Of a stretch of 64,000 bases of DNA, positions 8,079-16,671 are shown piece by piece (within the stretch, counting starts at the first letter, position 1; every line of letters starts with the position of its first letter). The position numbers and the translations under genes were made by a program. The notes beneath the pieces were generated by a model. It did no database searches. It was not told where the DNA came from and was given only the letters and a program-made list of their open reading frames with translations. The stretch spans positions 31,604 through 95,603 of the forward strand of contig JBOGKX010000012.1 of NCBI GenBank assembly GCA_050746125.1, given 5' to 3'. This DNA is from JAJPKR01 sp050746125. Its GTDB lineage: Bacteria; Acidobacteriota; Terriglobia; Terriglobales; SCQP01.

Positions 8079-9426
8079 GGATGGCGGCGAAGAACCCCTC
8101 GGTGGCGAAAGATCCGGGCAGAATCTCGAGAAACGGCCCGGAAGATGACAGGCGAGCGGCGGTGCCGGCTACAAGCTGGCCCGCCGCTTCAATTTTTTCG
8201 AGCACGGCGGCGACAGGAAGAAGTTGCAGGCCAGGTTGCGCGGCGAGGACGGCGCGGACGATTTGCTCGCCTTCCTCCGGTTCGATGGAACAGACGCTAT
8301 AAACCAGCCGGCCGCCAGGGGCCAGCACCGCTAGCGCCTGCTCGAGAATGCGGCGCTGGCGCAAGGCAAAGCGCGCAAGATCATCGGGCTGCAACCGCCA
8401 GCGAATCTCCGGATTGCGCTGCAGCGTGCCCGTGCCCGAACACGGCGGATCGACCAAAATGCGATCCCAGCCGCCGCCTGGGAAGGGCAGCGGGCGCTCG
8501 GCGTCAGCGACGACGACGCTAGCCGCCGCGGGCAGGCGCGCGCGCAGGCCGGCGGCGCGGCGCGGCGAGCGGTCAACCGCGACCAGGCGGGAGGACGCGG
8601 CCAGCGCGGCCAGAATGGCGGCCTTGCCGCCGGGCGCGGCGCAGAGATCGAGCACGCGGGCGGCGTCTTCCGGCGTGAGCAGGTATGGGATCATCTGCGA
8701 TGCCTCGTCTTGTATGGCGACGGCGCCGGTCGGCAGGGGCGAGGCATGGAAGATGTCACCGGCGGTCACGCGGCGGGCGGCGCGGAGCAGGCGACCGGGC
8801 TCGAGGACGATGCCGGCGGCGGCCAAGTCCTCCCAAAGCTGGCTTCCCAGCGTGCCCGGCGCCGACGGGCGCAGCGCCGGTATGGGCGTCTCGTTATCGT
8901 GGATGGCGATTGCTTCCGCGGCAGCTTCTCCCCAGCGGCGCTGCCAGCGGTCGAGCAGCCAGCCGGGGTGGGAGAGCCGGATGTCGCGACGGCGAATGGG
9001 ATCGGGTTCGCGCGCCAGCAAGGCCTCGAGCGTTTGCGGCGCGGCGGCAGCGGCGCGCCGCAACACGGCATTGACGAAGCCGGCGGCGCGGCCGCCGGCG
9101 GCCTTGGCGAGCTCGACGCTTTCGTGCACGGCGGCCACCGCCGGCACGCGATCAAGATAGCGCAATTGATAAATGCCCAGGCGCAGGGCGGTGCGCGCCA
9201 CCGGCGCCAATCCTTTGATAGGGCGCCGCGCGGCGACTTCGGCCAAAAAATCGAGTTCGCTGCGGTGGCGAAGCACGCCCAGGCCGAGTTCGAGCGCCAG
9301 GGCGCGGTCGCGCGCGGCGCAGCGGCGCGCCGCCGCGCCCTGCATCCAGGCGCCGACGTGTGCGCCCCGCTCCTCGACGGCGAGCAGCAGCGCGGCGGCG
9401 ACTTGGCGGGCAGGCGCGGCGGGCAT
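8029..9426 (-). CDS. rsmB: 16S rRNA m5C967 methyltransferase RsmB
   Basis: SAM-dependent RNA cytosine-5 methyltransferase acting on 16S rRNA. 465 residues. The N-terminal third is the NusB-like RNA-binding domain. The Rossmann-fold methyltransferase follows, with DLCAAPGGKAA (SAM binding), LVDPPCSGTG (cysteine of motif IV) and SVCSIEPEEGE (catalytic cysteine of motif VI). The ATG at 9426 is divergent from the thyX-like gene. The last 17 or so codons run past the usual family end and overlap the 3' end of the convergent BON gene by 50 bp. The tail is low-complexity and is probably a late extension. Confidence 0.93.
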   Translation of the reverse strand: MPAAPARQVAAALLLAVEERGAHVGAWMQGAAARRCAARDRALALELGLGVLRHRSELDFLAEVAARRPIKGLAPVARTALRLGIYQLRYLDRVPAVAAVHESVELAKAAGGRAAGFVNAVLRRAAAAAPQTLEALLAREPDPIRRRDIRLSHPGWLLDRWQRRWGEAAAEAIAIHDNETPIPALRPSAPGTLGSQLWEDLAAAGIVLEPGRLLRAARRVTAGDIFHASPLPTGAVAIQDEASQMIPYLLTPEDAARVLDLCAAPGGKAAILAALAASSRLVAVDRSPRRAAGLRARLPAAASVVVADAERPLPFPGGGWDRILVDPPCSGTGTLQRNPEIRWRLQPDDLARFALRQRRILEQALAVLAPGGRLVYSVCSIEPEEGEQIVRAVLAAQPGLQLLPVAAVLEKIEAAGQLVAGTAARLSSSGPFLEILPGSFATEGFFAAILTRPGVAARPGSSSAP

Positions 9427-9463
9427 GATGGCTCGAAAAATTGCCTATCCTACTCTAAGCACA

Positions 9464-11002
9464 ATGCCCCCTCACGATCCCGACGTGTACGCGGTATTCG
9501 GCGCCGAGCCCGAAGTGGCCGCCTACGCCATGGCTAAATACAGTCGCTCGGCGCTCTCCCTGCGCGAAAGCTTGCGCGAGATTAGCGAGCAAAAGGCGGA
9601 AAAGTTCCTCGACACGTTTTATTTTCAATACGGCCACCGCTCCATCGCCGACCTGGCGCACGTCAGCTTGGCGGTCGAGCGGCTCTCGATTCTGGCGGCC
9701 ATCGAGGTCGCCGACGAGAGCAAATGGGACGGGCAGGAGCGCTCGACGCGCTACCAGGAGTTCGGCGCCGGGGTAGAGGCGGGGCTGGCCTGGCGGCGGC
9801 CGCCGGAGCTGCCCGCGCAGTCCGGCTACGATGCCGCGATGCGGGAATTGTTCGCGGCGTATGAAGTTGTCTCGGCGCGCGTGCATGCCTATTACCGCTC
9901 CGTCGTGCCGCGCCCGGAGACGATGAAGCCGGAGACCTACGATCGCACGCTGCGGGCGCGGGCTTTCGATGCCGGCCGGTATCTGCTGCCGCTGGGCACG
10001 ACCACCAGCTTGGGCCAGATCGTCAGCGCGCGGGTGCTGGAACAACAGATCGCGCGCCTGTTGTCGTCGCCTTATGCGGAATCGCGGGCGGTGGGCGAGA
10101 CCTTGCGCGCGGCGGCGAGCACGCCGGCCCACGACCCGCGCCGCGACGACCTCGAGCGCTTGGCGGAGTTCGTGCGAAGCCAGACAGCGCAGCCGGGCGC
10201 GGCCGAGGCTCTGGCGGCGGTGGAGCGGCTGGCGCGGCCGGTTCGGGTCGCGCCGACGCTGGTGAAATACGCCGAAGCCAGCGCCTATCGCATCGAAACG
10301 CGCCGTGAGCTGGCGGAGGCGGCGCGCGAGGTGCTGGCAACGGCGATGCCGGAAAGCCAACCCGGCGTGACGCTGCTCGAGCCCGAGCCGCTTGACGTCG
10401 AGGTAGCGGCGACCCTGCTTTATGGCGCCAGCCATCATTCTTATCGTCAGACGGCGGCGGCGGTGGCCGCCTTGCCGGCGGCGCGGCGGGCGGAAATCAT
10501 TTCGATCGGCTGGCGGCATCGCGGCCCGCATGACGAACTGTTGCGTGAGTATCAGGCCGGGCAGGCGCTGCGTTTCGACATTCTGATGGATGTCGGCGGC
10601 TATCGCGATCTGCACCGCCATCGGCGCTGCGTGCAAGTGGCGCAAGAGTTTACCTGGATGCACGGATACGCTGCGCCGCCGGTGCTGGCCGAGTGCGGAG
10701 TGGAGCCGGTCTATGGCGCCGCCCTGGAGCAGGTCAGGCAGCAGGCGGAGGCGATCGAGGGCCAGTCGCGCGAGGCGGCGGTTTACTTGATGCCGCTGGC
10801 CTTCCGTCGCCGCTGCCTGTTCAAGATGGACTTGGCGGAGGCCAACTATATCGCCGAGCAGCGCACCGCCCCGGCCGGCCACGGCTCTTACCGGGAGGCG
10901 GCGTGGGCGATGTATGAGGCAGTGCGGCAACGGCATCCGAGCCTGGCACGGGCCTGGCGGGTGACGCCGCTCGAGCCGGCGCCCGACCTGTTGCGGCGAT
11001 AG
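9464..11002 (+). CDS. Tandem ThyX-like (FAD-dependent thymidylate synthase family) protein
   Basis: 512-residue protein made of two ThyX-like halves. The first half carries GHRSIADLAH (57-66) and ERSTRY (92-97). The second carries FDILMDVGGYRDLHRHRR, with the RHR flavin-motif start at 385-387, and a C-terminal GHGSYREAAW segment. Canonical ThyX is about 220-250 residues and has RHRxxSxNExSxRY in one piece. Here RHR is followed by RCVQVAQEF and the nucleophile/NExS part is not recognisable, so activity as a thymidylate synthase is uncertain. Long ThyX-family proteins of this kind are known in several phyla. An upstream in-frame ATG at 9428 is possible but overlaps the rsmB start on the other strand. 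The protein stands just upstream of pyrR-pyrB-pyrC, consistent with a pyrimidine role. Confidence 0.75.
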   Translation: MPPHDPDVYAVFGAEPEVAAYAMAKYSRSALSLRESLREISEQKAEKFLDTFYFQYGHRSIADLAHVSLAVERLSILAAIEVADESKWDGQERSTRYQEFGAGVEAGLAWRRPPELPAQSGYDAAMRELFAAYEVVSARVHAYYRSVVPRPETMKPETYDRTLRARAFDAGRYLLPLGTTTSLGQIVSARVLEQQIARLLSSPYAESRAVGETLRAAASTPAHDPRRDDLERLAEFVRSQTAQPGAAEALAAVERLARPVRVAPTLVKYAEASAYRIETRRELAEAAREVLATAMPESQPGVTLLEPEPLDVEVAATLLYGASHHSYRQTAAAVAALPAARRAEIISIGWRHRGPHDELLREYQAGQALRFDILMDVGGYRDLHRHRRCVQVAQEFTWMHGYAAPPVLAECGVEPVYGAALEQVRQQAEAIEGQSREAAVYLMPLAFRRRCLFKMDLAEANYIAEQRTAPAGHGSYREAAWAMYEAVRQRHPSLARAWRVTPLEPAPDLLRR

Positions 11003-11037
11003 GCTTGCGGGCTGCGGCGCGCGGGCGGTCTGCTATC

Positions 11038-11625
11038 ATGGGCATCGCTATGGCCGAACGTGCGAGAAGCGGACGCGTGCTGCTGGAAGAGAAGGCGCAG
11101 CTGATGTCGGCCAGCGAGATCGAGCGCACGCTGGTACGCTTGGCGCACGAGATCGTGGAGAAGAACAACGGCGCCGAGCGGCTCGCCTTGATCGGAATCC
11201 GCCGCCGGGGCGTCCCGCTGGCGCAGCGGCTGGCGGCGCTGATCGCGCGCATCGAATCTCGTCCGGTGCCGGTCGGCGTCCTCGATATCGCCCTCTACCG
11301 CGACGATCTTACGACGGTCGGTCAAAAGCCGGTGGTCAAGCCCACCCAGATCGATTTCGACATCAGCGGCTTGAACGTCGTGCTGGTGGACGACGTGCTC
11401 TACACCGGGCGCACGACACGGGCGGCGCTCGACGCCCTCTTCGACCACGGCCGGCCGCGGCGGGTGCAACTGTGCGCGCTGATCGACCGCGGCCATCGCG
11501 AACTGCCGATCGAGGCCAGCTTCGTCGGCAAGTACGTGCAGACTACGGAGCGAGAGATCATCGAAGTCAAGCTGACGGAAGTGGACGACAGCGAGCGGGT
11601 GCTGCTCGTCCAGCCGGTCGGGTAA
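11038..11625 (+). CDS. pyrR: PyrR bifunctional pyrimidine regulator / uracil phosphoribosyltransferase
   Basis: 195-residue type I phosphoribosyltransferase-fold protein. The PRPP-binding loop VLVDDVLYTGRTTRAAL is intact, and KAQLMSASEIERTL and IGIRRRGVPLAQRL are typical of PyrR. In Firmicutes it binds pyr mRNA leaders in response to UMP. Here no pyr attenuator fits into the 35 bp before the gene, so it may act elsewhere or work as an enzyme. ATG at 11038 was chosen; ATG at 11050 is also possible, since the conserved part starts at GRVLLEEKAQ. It ends two bases before pyrB. Confidence 0.92.
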   Translation: MGIAMAERARSGRVLLEEKAQLMSASEIERTLVRLAHEIVEKNNGAERLALIGIRRRGVPLAQRLAALIARIESRPVPVGVLDIALYRDDLTTVGQKPVVKPTQIDFDISGLNVVLVDDVLYTGRTTRAALDALFDHGRPRRVQLCALIDRGHRELPIEASFVGKYVQTTEREIIEVKLTEVDDSERVLLVQPVG

Positions 11626-11627
11626 GC

Positions 11628-12590
11628 ATGCGGGCGATGGCGAGCGGACGCGGCGGCGCGGCGGGGCAGGCCGAAAGCGAGCCGTTGCGCCATTTGTTGG
11701 GCATCGAGCCGCTGGCCACGGGGCAGATTCAAACGCTGCTCGATGCCGCGGCGGCTTTTCACGCGCAAGCGCCGCCCAAGCTGCTGGCGGGACGGCGCGT
11801 GCTGCTGTTGTTTTACGAGGCTTCGACCCGCACGCGGACGTCTTTCGAGGTGGCGGCGCGGCGCTTGGGCGCCGAGACGGTTTCGATCACCGCCGCCGCC
11901 AGCAGCATCGAGAAGGGCGAGTCGCTGCTCGACACCGTCTATACCCTGCAAGCGATGGCGATCGACGCCATCGTAATGCGCCATGCCGACAGCGGCGCGC
12001 CGGTGCTGGTGGCGCGCCACGTGGAGGTGCCGGTGATTAACGCCGGCGACGGCATGCACGAGCATCCAACCCAGGCGCTGCTCGACGCCTTCACCATCCT
12101 GCGCCACAAAGGGCGAATCGCCGGCTTGAAGGTGGCGATCATCGGGGATATCTTGCATAGCCGGGTGGCGCGTTCCAATCTTTGGCTGCTGTCGCGCTTC
12201 GGCGCCGACGTGAGGTTGTGCGGGCCGCCCAGCCTGCTGCCCGCCGCCTTCGCCGCTTTCGGGCCCGGCGTGAGTGTAACCCATCGCTTGGACCAGGCCT
12301 TGCAGGACGCCGACGTGGTGATGGTGCTGCGTATTCAAATGGAGCGCATGCGCGAGGCGTTCTTTCCCAGCGAAGCCGAGTACGTGCAGCTCTATTCGGT
12401 CACGACCGAGCGGCTGCGGCTGGCGCGGCCGGAAGCCATCGTCATGCATCCCGGGCCGATGATCCGCGGCGTCGAGATCGCCGCCGAGGTGGCGGATTCG
12501 CCGCAATCGGTGATTCGCGAGCAGGTGGAAAACGGCGTGTTGATCCGCATGGCGACGCTCAGCCGGCTGCTGGCGGGGCGCGCGGCATGA
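11628..12590 (+). CDS. pyrB: Aspartate carbamoyltransferase catalytic subunit
   Basis: Catalyses carbamoyl phosphate plus aspartate to N-carbamoyl-aspartate, the committed step of pyrimidine synthesis. 320 residues. The carbamoyl-phosphate loop EASTRTRTSFE, SIEKGESLLD with the active-site lysine contributed across subunits, HPTQALLD and the aspartate-side VMHPGPMIRG are all present. No pyrI regulatory subunit is seen, matching the PyrR-type operons of non-enteric bacteria, where PyrB pairs with PyrC. It starts two bases after pyrR and its TGA overlaps the pyrC ATG. Confidence 0.96.
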   Translation: MRAMASGRGGAAGQAESEPLRHLLGIEPLATGQIQTLLDAAAAFHAQAPPKLLAGRRVLLLFYEASTRTRTSFEVAARRLGAETVSITAAASSIEKGESLLDTVYTLQAMAIDAIVMRHADSGAPVLVARHVEVPVINAGDGMHEHPTQALLDAFTILRHKGRIAGLKVAIIGDILHSRVARSNLWLLSRFGADVRLCGPPSLLPAAFAAFGPGVSVTHRLDQALQDADVVMVLRIQMERMREAFFPSEAEYVQLYSVTTERLRLARPEAIVMHPGPMIRGVEIAAEVADSPQSVIREQVENGVLIRMATLSRLLAGRAA

Positions 12591-13870
12591 ACCTCATCCT
12601 GAAGAACGGGCGGGTGCTCGATCCAGCCGCCGATCGCGATTTCGTCGGCGACGTAGTGGTGCAAGAAGGGCGGATTCGCGACCTGGGCGCGGGCATTGCC
12701 GCCTCCGGCCCCGGCGTGGTCGACTGCACGGGGCTGGTGATCTGCCCGGGGTTCATCGACCTGCACACGCACCTGCGCGAGCCGGGGTTCGAGTACAAAG
12801 AGACGATCGAAAGCGGCACGCAAGCGGCGGTGGTGGGCGGCTTTACGGCCGTCTGCGCCATGCCCAATACCAACCCGGTTAACGACGGCGCCGGCACGAC
12901 CATGTATCTGCGGCAGCGGGCGCTGGAGATCGGCGCGGCGCGCGTATACCCGGTGGGCGCGATCACGCAGGCGAGCCGCGGCGAGGCGCTGGCCGCGATC
13001 GGGGAGATGAAGCGGGCCGGCGCCGTGGCCCTTTCCGATGACGGGCGGCCGGTGATGAATCCGCAGATCATGCGCCGCGCCATGGAGTACGCGGCTATGT
13101 TCGACCTGCCCATCGTCGAGCATGCCGAGGATCTTTTGCTCTCCGCTGGCGGGGTGATGCACGAGGGTCCGGCGGCCCTGCGGCTGGGATTACGCGGCAT
13201 CAGCGCCGAATCCGAAGCGGCCATGGTGGCGCGCGACATTTTGCTGGCCCGGCAGACCGGCGCTCACCTGCACGTGGCCCACCTCTCGACCGCGCTGGCG
13301 GTCGAGGCGGTGCGGGAGGCCAAGGCGCGCGGCGTGCAGGTGACGGCCGAGGTTACGCCCCACCACCTGACGCTGTGCGACGAAGACATCCGCGACTACG
13401 ACGCCAATTTCAAGATGAATCCGCCGCTGCGCTCGCGCGCCGATCGCGAAGCGGTGATCGGCGCCCTGGCCGACGGCACCATCGACGCCATCGCCACCGA
13501 TCACGCGCCGCACGCGCCGCACGAAAAGCAGCAGGAGTTCAACCGCGCCCCGTTCGGCGTCATCGGACTGGAAACGGCGCTGCCGCTGGTGTTGCGGCTG
13601 GTCGAGGCCGGCCGCCTACCGCTGCGCCGCGGGATCGAGGCCCTGACGGCGCGGCCGGCGGCGATCTTCGGCCTGCCGGGCGGGCGGCTGGAGCCGGGCG
13701 GAGAGGCGGACCTGACCGTCTTCGATCCGCGCGCCGCCTGGGTGTGCGAGCCGGCGCGGCTGCGCTCGAAGAGCCGCAACACGCCTTTTGCCGGCTGCGA
13801 AATGAAGGGCCAGGCGGTCTATACCATCGTCGGCGGCCGCGTCGTCTTCGCCGCGCGGCCGATCCAATAA
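12587..13870 (+). CDS. pyrC: Dihydroorotase, class I
   Basis: Zinc amidohydrolase that closes N-carbamoyl-aspartate to dihydroorotate. 427 residues, typical of the class I enzymes that pair with PyrB. Metal ligands and catalytic motifs are intact: DLHTHLREPG (HxH), IVEHAED, LHVAHLSTA and the catalytic aspartate in IATDHAPHAPHEK. It is therefore an active dihydroorotase rather than the inactive PyrX-type subunit found with some ATCases. ATG at 12587 overlaps the pyrB stop by four bases, indicating translational coupling. pyrR, pyrB and pyrC form one operon. Confidence 0.96.
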   Translation: MNLILKNGRVLDPAADRDFVGDVVVQEGRIRDLGAGIAASGPGVVDCTGLVICPGFIDLHTHLREPGFEYKETIESGTQAAVVGGFTAVCAMPNTNPVNDGAGTTMYLRQRALEIGAARVYPVGAITQASRGEALAAIGEMKRAGAVALSDDGRPVMNPQIMRRAMEYAAMFDLPIVEHAEDLLLSAGGVMHEGPAALRLGLRGISAESEAAMVARDILLARQTGAHLHVAHLSTALAVEAVREAKARGVQVTAEVTPHHLTLCDEDIRDYDANFKMNPPLRSRADREAVIGALADGTIDAIATDHAPHAPHEKQQEFNRAPFGVIGLETALPLVLRLVEAGRLPLRRGIEALTARPAAIFGLPGGRLEPGGEADLTVFDPRAAWVCEPARLRSKSRNTPFAGCEMKGQAVYTIVGGRVVFAARPIQ

Positions 13871-13905
13871 GGCGCCGCGCGCGCTTAGAATCGAAGGCTC
13901 TGCCG

Positions 13906-14871
13906 ATGCCGCGCGACTCCTCGACCCCCAATCCGGAGAGCGCCGCCGCGGCGGCGCTCGCGCCGCGCCGCGCGCGCCACCGCCTCGAATACGCGCCGGT
14001 GTGGCTGGCCAAGACGGTGCTGGGCGCTTTCCCGCGGCCGCTGGCGCGGGCCGCCGGCATGGGCGTGGCCGCCGCCTTTTACGGCGCGCACCGCCGCCTG
14101 ATTGCCGTCGGCCGGCGCAACCTGGCGCTGGCGTTTCCGAAGTTAAGCGAAGGCGAACGGCGGCGCATCCTGCGCCGGCTCTACCGCCATCTGGGGCGGC
14201 AGTTGGCGGAGTTTTGCTTATTCCCCCGCTACCGCCGCGAGAGCGTCGCGGCGCTCGTCGAAACCGCCGGGCTCGAGCACTATTTGGCCGCGCGCGCGGC
14301 TGGACGGGGAGTGCTGATCCTGACCGCGCATCTGGGGGCGTGGGAGGTTTCGAGCTTCGTCCACAGCCTCAACGGCTATCCGCTCAAGTTCGTCATCCGC
14401 CCGCTCGACAATCCCTATCTCAACGCCATGGTGAATCGCTCTCGCGGCTTGCACGGCAATCAGCCGATCGGCAAGCGCGATTTCGCTCGCCAGTTGATTC
14501 AGGCCATGCACGCCAACGAAACCGTGGGCATTCTGCTCGACCAGAATTCGTCGCCGCCGCAGGGGGTTTTCGTCCCCTTCTTCGGCGTGGCGGCCTGCAC
14601 CGCGGTTGGCTTGGCCAAGATCGCGCTCCGCACCGGCGCTGCGGTGGTGCCGGGATTCACGGTTTGGGAGGAGGCTAAGCGTAAATACGTCTTACGTTTC
14701 GAGCCCGCCTTGCCGCTTGTCTCGAGCGGCGACGAAGAAGCCGACGTCCTCGCCAACACCGCCGCCTATGCCGCCGTGCTGGAGCGCTGGATCCGCCGCT
14801 ATCCGGACCAATGGCTCTGGGTGCACCGGCGCTGGAAAACGCGTCCGGCGGGCGAGCCGCCTCTCTATTGA
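13906..14871 (+). CDS. LpxL/HtrB-family lipid A acyltransferase
   Basis: 321-residue lysophospholipid acyltransferase-family protein that probably transfers a secondary acyl chain to Kdo-lipid A or a related glycolipid at the inner membrane. The catalytic H-x4-E motif is present in LTAHLGAWEVS. GILLDQNSSPPQGVFVPFFG and the terminal YPDQWLWVHRRWKTRP are hallmarks of the HtrB/LpxL group. The N-terminal 20 residues are Ser/Ala/Arg-rich and variable, and a hydrophobic segment around 40-60 could anchor it. The gene begins 35 bp after pyrC and may be cotranscribed. The exact acceptor cannot be inferred. Confidence 0.87.
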   Translation: MPRDSSTPNPESAAAAALAPRRARHRLEYAPVWLAKTVLGAFPRPLARAAGMGVAAAFYGAHRRLIAVGRRNLALAFPKLSEGERRRILRRLYRHLGRQLAEFCLFPRYRRESVAALVETAGLEHYLAARAAGRGVLILTAHLGAWEVSSFVHSLNGYPLKFVIRPLDNPYLNAMVNRSRGLHGNQPIGKRDFARQLIQAMHANETVGILLDQNSSPPQGVFVPFFGVAACTAVGLAKIALRTGAAVVPGFTVWEEAKRKYVLRFEPALPLVSSGDEEADVLANTAAYAAVLERWIRRYPDQWLWVHRRWKTRPAGEPPLY

Positions 14872-14881
14872 GCGCGCCGGA

Positions 14882-15226
14882 TCAGCCGGGAGGCCACGCC
14901 ATGGCGCGCCCGCCTAGCAGATGCAGGTGCAGGTGGAAAACGCTTTGCCCGGCATGCGGCCCGACGTTGATCACGGTGCGGTAGCCGCGCTCGAGTCCCA
15001 ACTCGCCCGCCAAGCGGGCGGCGACGAGTTGCAGATGGCCGAGCAGCGCTTCGTCGGCCGGCGCCGCCTCGGCCAGACCGGCCAAATGCCGCTTGGGAAC
15101 GATCAGCACGTGCGTCGGCGCGCCGGGATGCAGGTCGTGGAACGCGAAAACGCGGTCGTCTTCATAAGCTTTTTTGGCGGGCAACTGGCCGGAGACGATC
15201 TTGCAAAAGAGGCAGTCGCTGGACAT
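14882..15226 (-). CDS. HIT-family nucleotide hydrolase
   Basis: 114-residue histidine-triad protein of the HINT/PKCI type. CLFCKIVSGQ near the N-terminus, VLIVPKRHL, and the triad HLHLHLLGG close to the C-terminus are diagnostic. Such proteins hydrolyse purine nucleoside phosphoramidates or adenylylated substrates. ATG at 15226 is preferred because family members begin just before the CxxC; an upstream TTG at 15241 would add five residues. The gene is convergent with the acyltransferase, with only 10 bp between the two stops. Confidence 0.92.
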   Translation of the reverse strand: MSSDCLFCKIVSGQLPAKKAYEDDRVFAFHDLHPGAPTHVLIVPKRHLAGLAEAAPADEALLGHLQLVAARLAGELGLERGYRTVINVGPHAGQSVFHLHLHLLGGRAMAWPPG

Positions 15227-15294
15227 GGCGGTGAACGACAACAGGCAACGGTAACATGCGCGGCGGCGATTTAAAATGGGAGCAGGGGTAGAGG

Positions 15295-16218
15295 GTGCAT
15301 CTCCATTCAGGCGGGCGCGGCGGAGAGCGGCGCCGGTTGCAAATCGGCGCGGCGATTACGCTGGCTTACGTCTTGCTAGCGCTGATCGCCGGCATTTGGG
15401 CGCATTCGCTGGCGCTGATTTCGGAAGCCGGGCACAACCTTACCGACTTTTTGGCGCTGCTGCTGAGCTGGTATGGCCTCTATCTCGCCGCCAAGCCCGC
15501 CGACGAAAGTCGCACTTATGGGTATCAGCGCGCCGGCGTGGTGGCGGCGTTCCTCAACGTCCTGACCCTTTTCGCAGTCACGATCTTTATCTTGGTCGAA
15601 GCGGTGGAGCGGTTCCGCAGCCCGGTGCACGTGCACTCGGGCCCGATGCTGGTGGTGGGCGCGATCGGCGTCGCCATGAACGCCGGCATCGCTCTCTCGC
15701 TGCGCCACCATCACGATGTCAATTTGCGCGCCGCCTTTCTGCACATGGTCGGCGACGCGGTTTCGACCGCCTTGGTCATCGCCGGCGGGCTGGTGATCGC
15801 TGCTACGGGAGCGACGATCGTGGATCCGCTGCTCTCGCTGATCATTGCCGGCTTCATCGCTTGGACCAGCTGGGACGTGCTGCATGAGACGTTGAACATC
15901 TTGCTCGAGGGCACGCCGCGCGGGGTTCGGCCGGAAGAAGTGGCGAGCGCGCTGAAGGAGGTTCACGGCGTCGAAAACGTTCACGACATGCACATCTGGA
16001 GTCTCGGCTCCCACTCGCATGCGCTCAGTTGCCACGTTTGCATCGCCGATATTCCCCCTTCCGAGAGCGAGGCCATCTTGCGCTCCTTGCAGCAGCGGCT
16101 GGCGGAGCGCTATGGCATTTTGCACACCACCTTTCAGTTCGAATACGGTCTGTGCGCGCTGAGCGAGGGCTGTGCGCTGCCCGTCCGCGGGCTAACCGGA
16201 GAAGCCCACAACCGCTGA
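15295..16218 (+). CDS. Cation diffusion facilitator (CzcD/ZnT-type metal exporter)
   Basis: 307-residue inner-membrane metal/proton antiporter, probably exporting Zn2+ or a similar divalent ion. Six hydrophobic segments are visible. The metal site in TM2 (His47 and Asp51 in SEAGHNLTD) and in TM5 (HMVGDAVST) is of the HD-HD type typical of zinc transporters. The His-rich loop SLRHHHDVN follows TM4, and the C-terminal cytoplasmic domain contains VHDMHIWSLGSHSHALSCHV. The start is a GTG at 15295, supported by GGGGTAGAG just before it. No metal-sensing regulator is adjacent. Confidence 0.93.
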   Translation: MHLHSGGRGGERRRLQIGAAITLAYVLLALIAGIWAHSLALISEAGHNLTDFLALLLSWYGLYLAAKPADESRTYGYQRAGVVAAFLNVLTLFAVTIFILVEAVERFRSPVHVHSGPMLVVGAIGVAMNAGIALSLRHHHDVNLRAAFLHMVGDAVSTALVIAGGLVIAATGATIVDPLLSLIIAGFIAWTSWDVLHETLNILLEGTPRGVRPEEVASALKEVHGVENVHDMHIWSLGSHSHALSCHVCIADIPPSESEAILRSLQQRLAERYGILHTTFQFEYGLCALSEGCALPVRGLTGEAHNR

Positions 16219-16260
16219 TGGCCGGGCAACGCCGCGGGCGAGAGCGGAATCTCGTGCTGC

Positions 16261-16671
16261 ATGGGGCGGCCGCGATTCCTTGCCGTTTTCGCCCTCGTCG
16301 GGCTGAGCGCGGTGGCTTGCGGCAGCCGGCACATGCGCCTCAATCCGACCAACATCGTGCCCGCGGCGCAAGGCCGCGCCACGCTCGGCCTGAATGCCAA
16401 TGGCGAGACCACCGTGGATCTCGAACTCACGCATCTGACTCCGCCCGGCAGGCTCTCGCCCCCTTGTCGCGCCTACGTGGTCTGGATCGAGACCGACGAC
16501 GAACCGGCGCTGAGAAAAGGCGAGTTGCGGGTGGGCGACGATTGGCGCGCCCAACTTAGTTTCGTGGCGCCGGCGCGAAGCTTCGACATCTTCATCACCG
16601 CCGAGAATACCGCTCTCGGCGACGCGCCCCGCGGACCGGAACTATTGCGCGCCTCAGTGAACGCGAAGTGA
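16261..16671 (+). CDS. Small putative lipoprotein
   Basis: 136-residue protein with a lipobox-like signal (LVGLSAVAC, Cys20), so it is probably lipid-anchored in the envelope. The mature part contains a hydrophobic beta-rich region ending in FDIFITAENT. It resembles small acidobacterial exported proteins of unknown function, and no catalytic motif is visible. It starts 42 bp after the CDF gene and overlaps the 3' end of the convergent haem/copper protein by 18 bp. Confidence 0.7.
   Translation: MGRPRFLAVFALVGLSAVACGSRHMRLNPTNIVPAAQGRATLGLNANGETTVDLELTHLTPPGRLSPPCRAYVVWIETDDEPALRKGELRVGDDWRAQLSFVAPARSFDIFITAENTALGDAPRGPELLRASVNAK

Noticed and set aside
11003..11037. PyrR-binding attenuator in front of pyrR
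   Set aside because: Only 35 bp separate the genes and no anti-terminator or terminator pair is visible.
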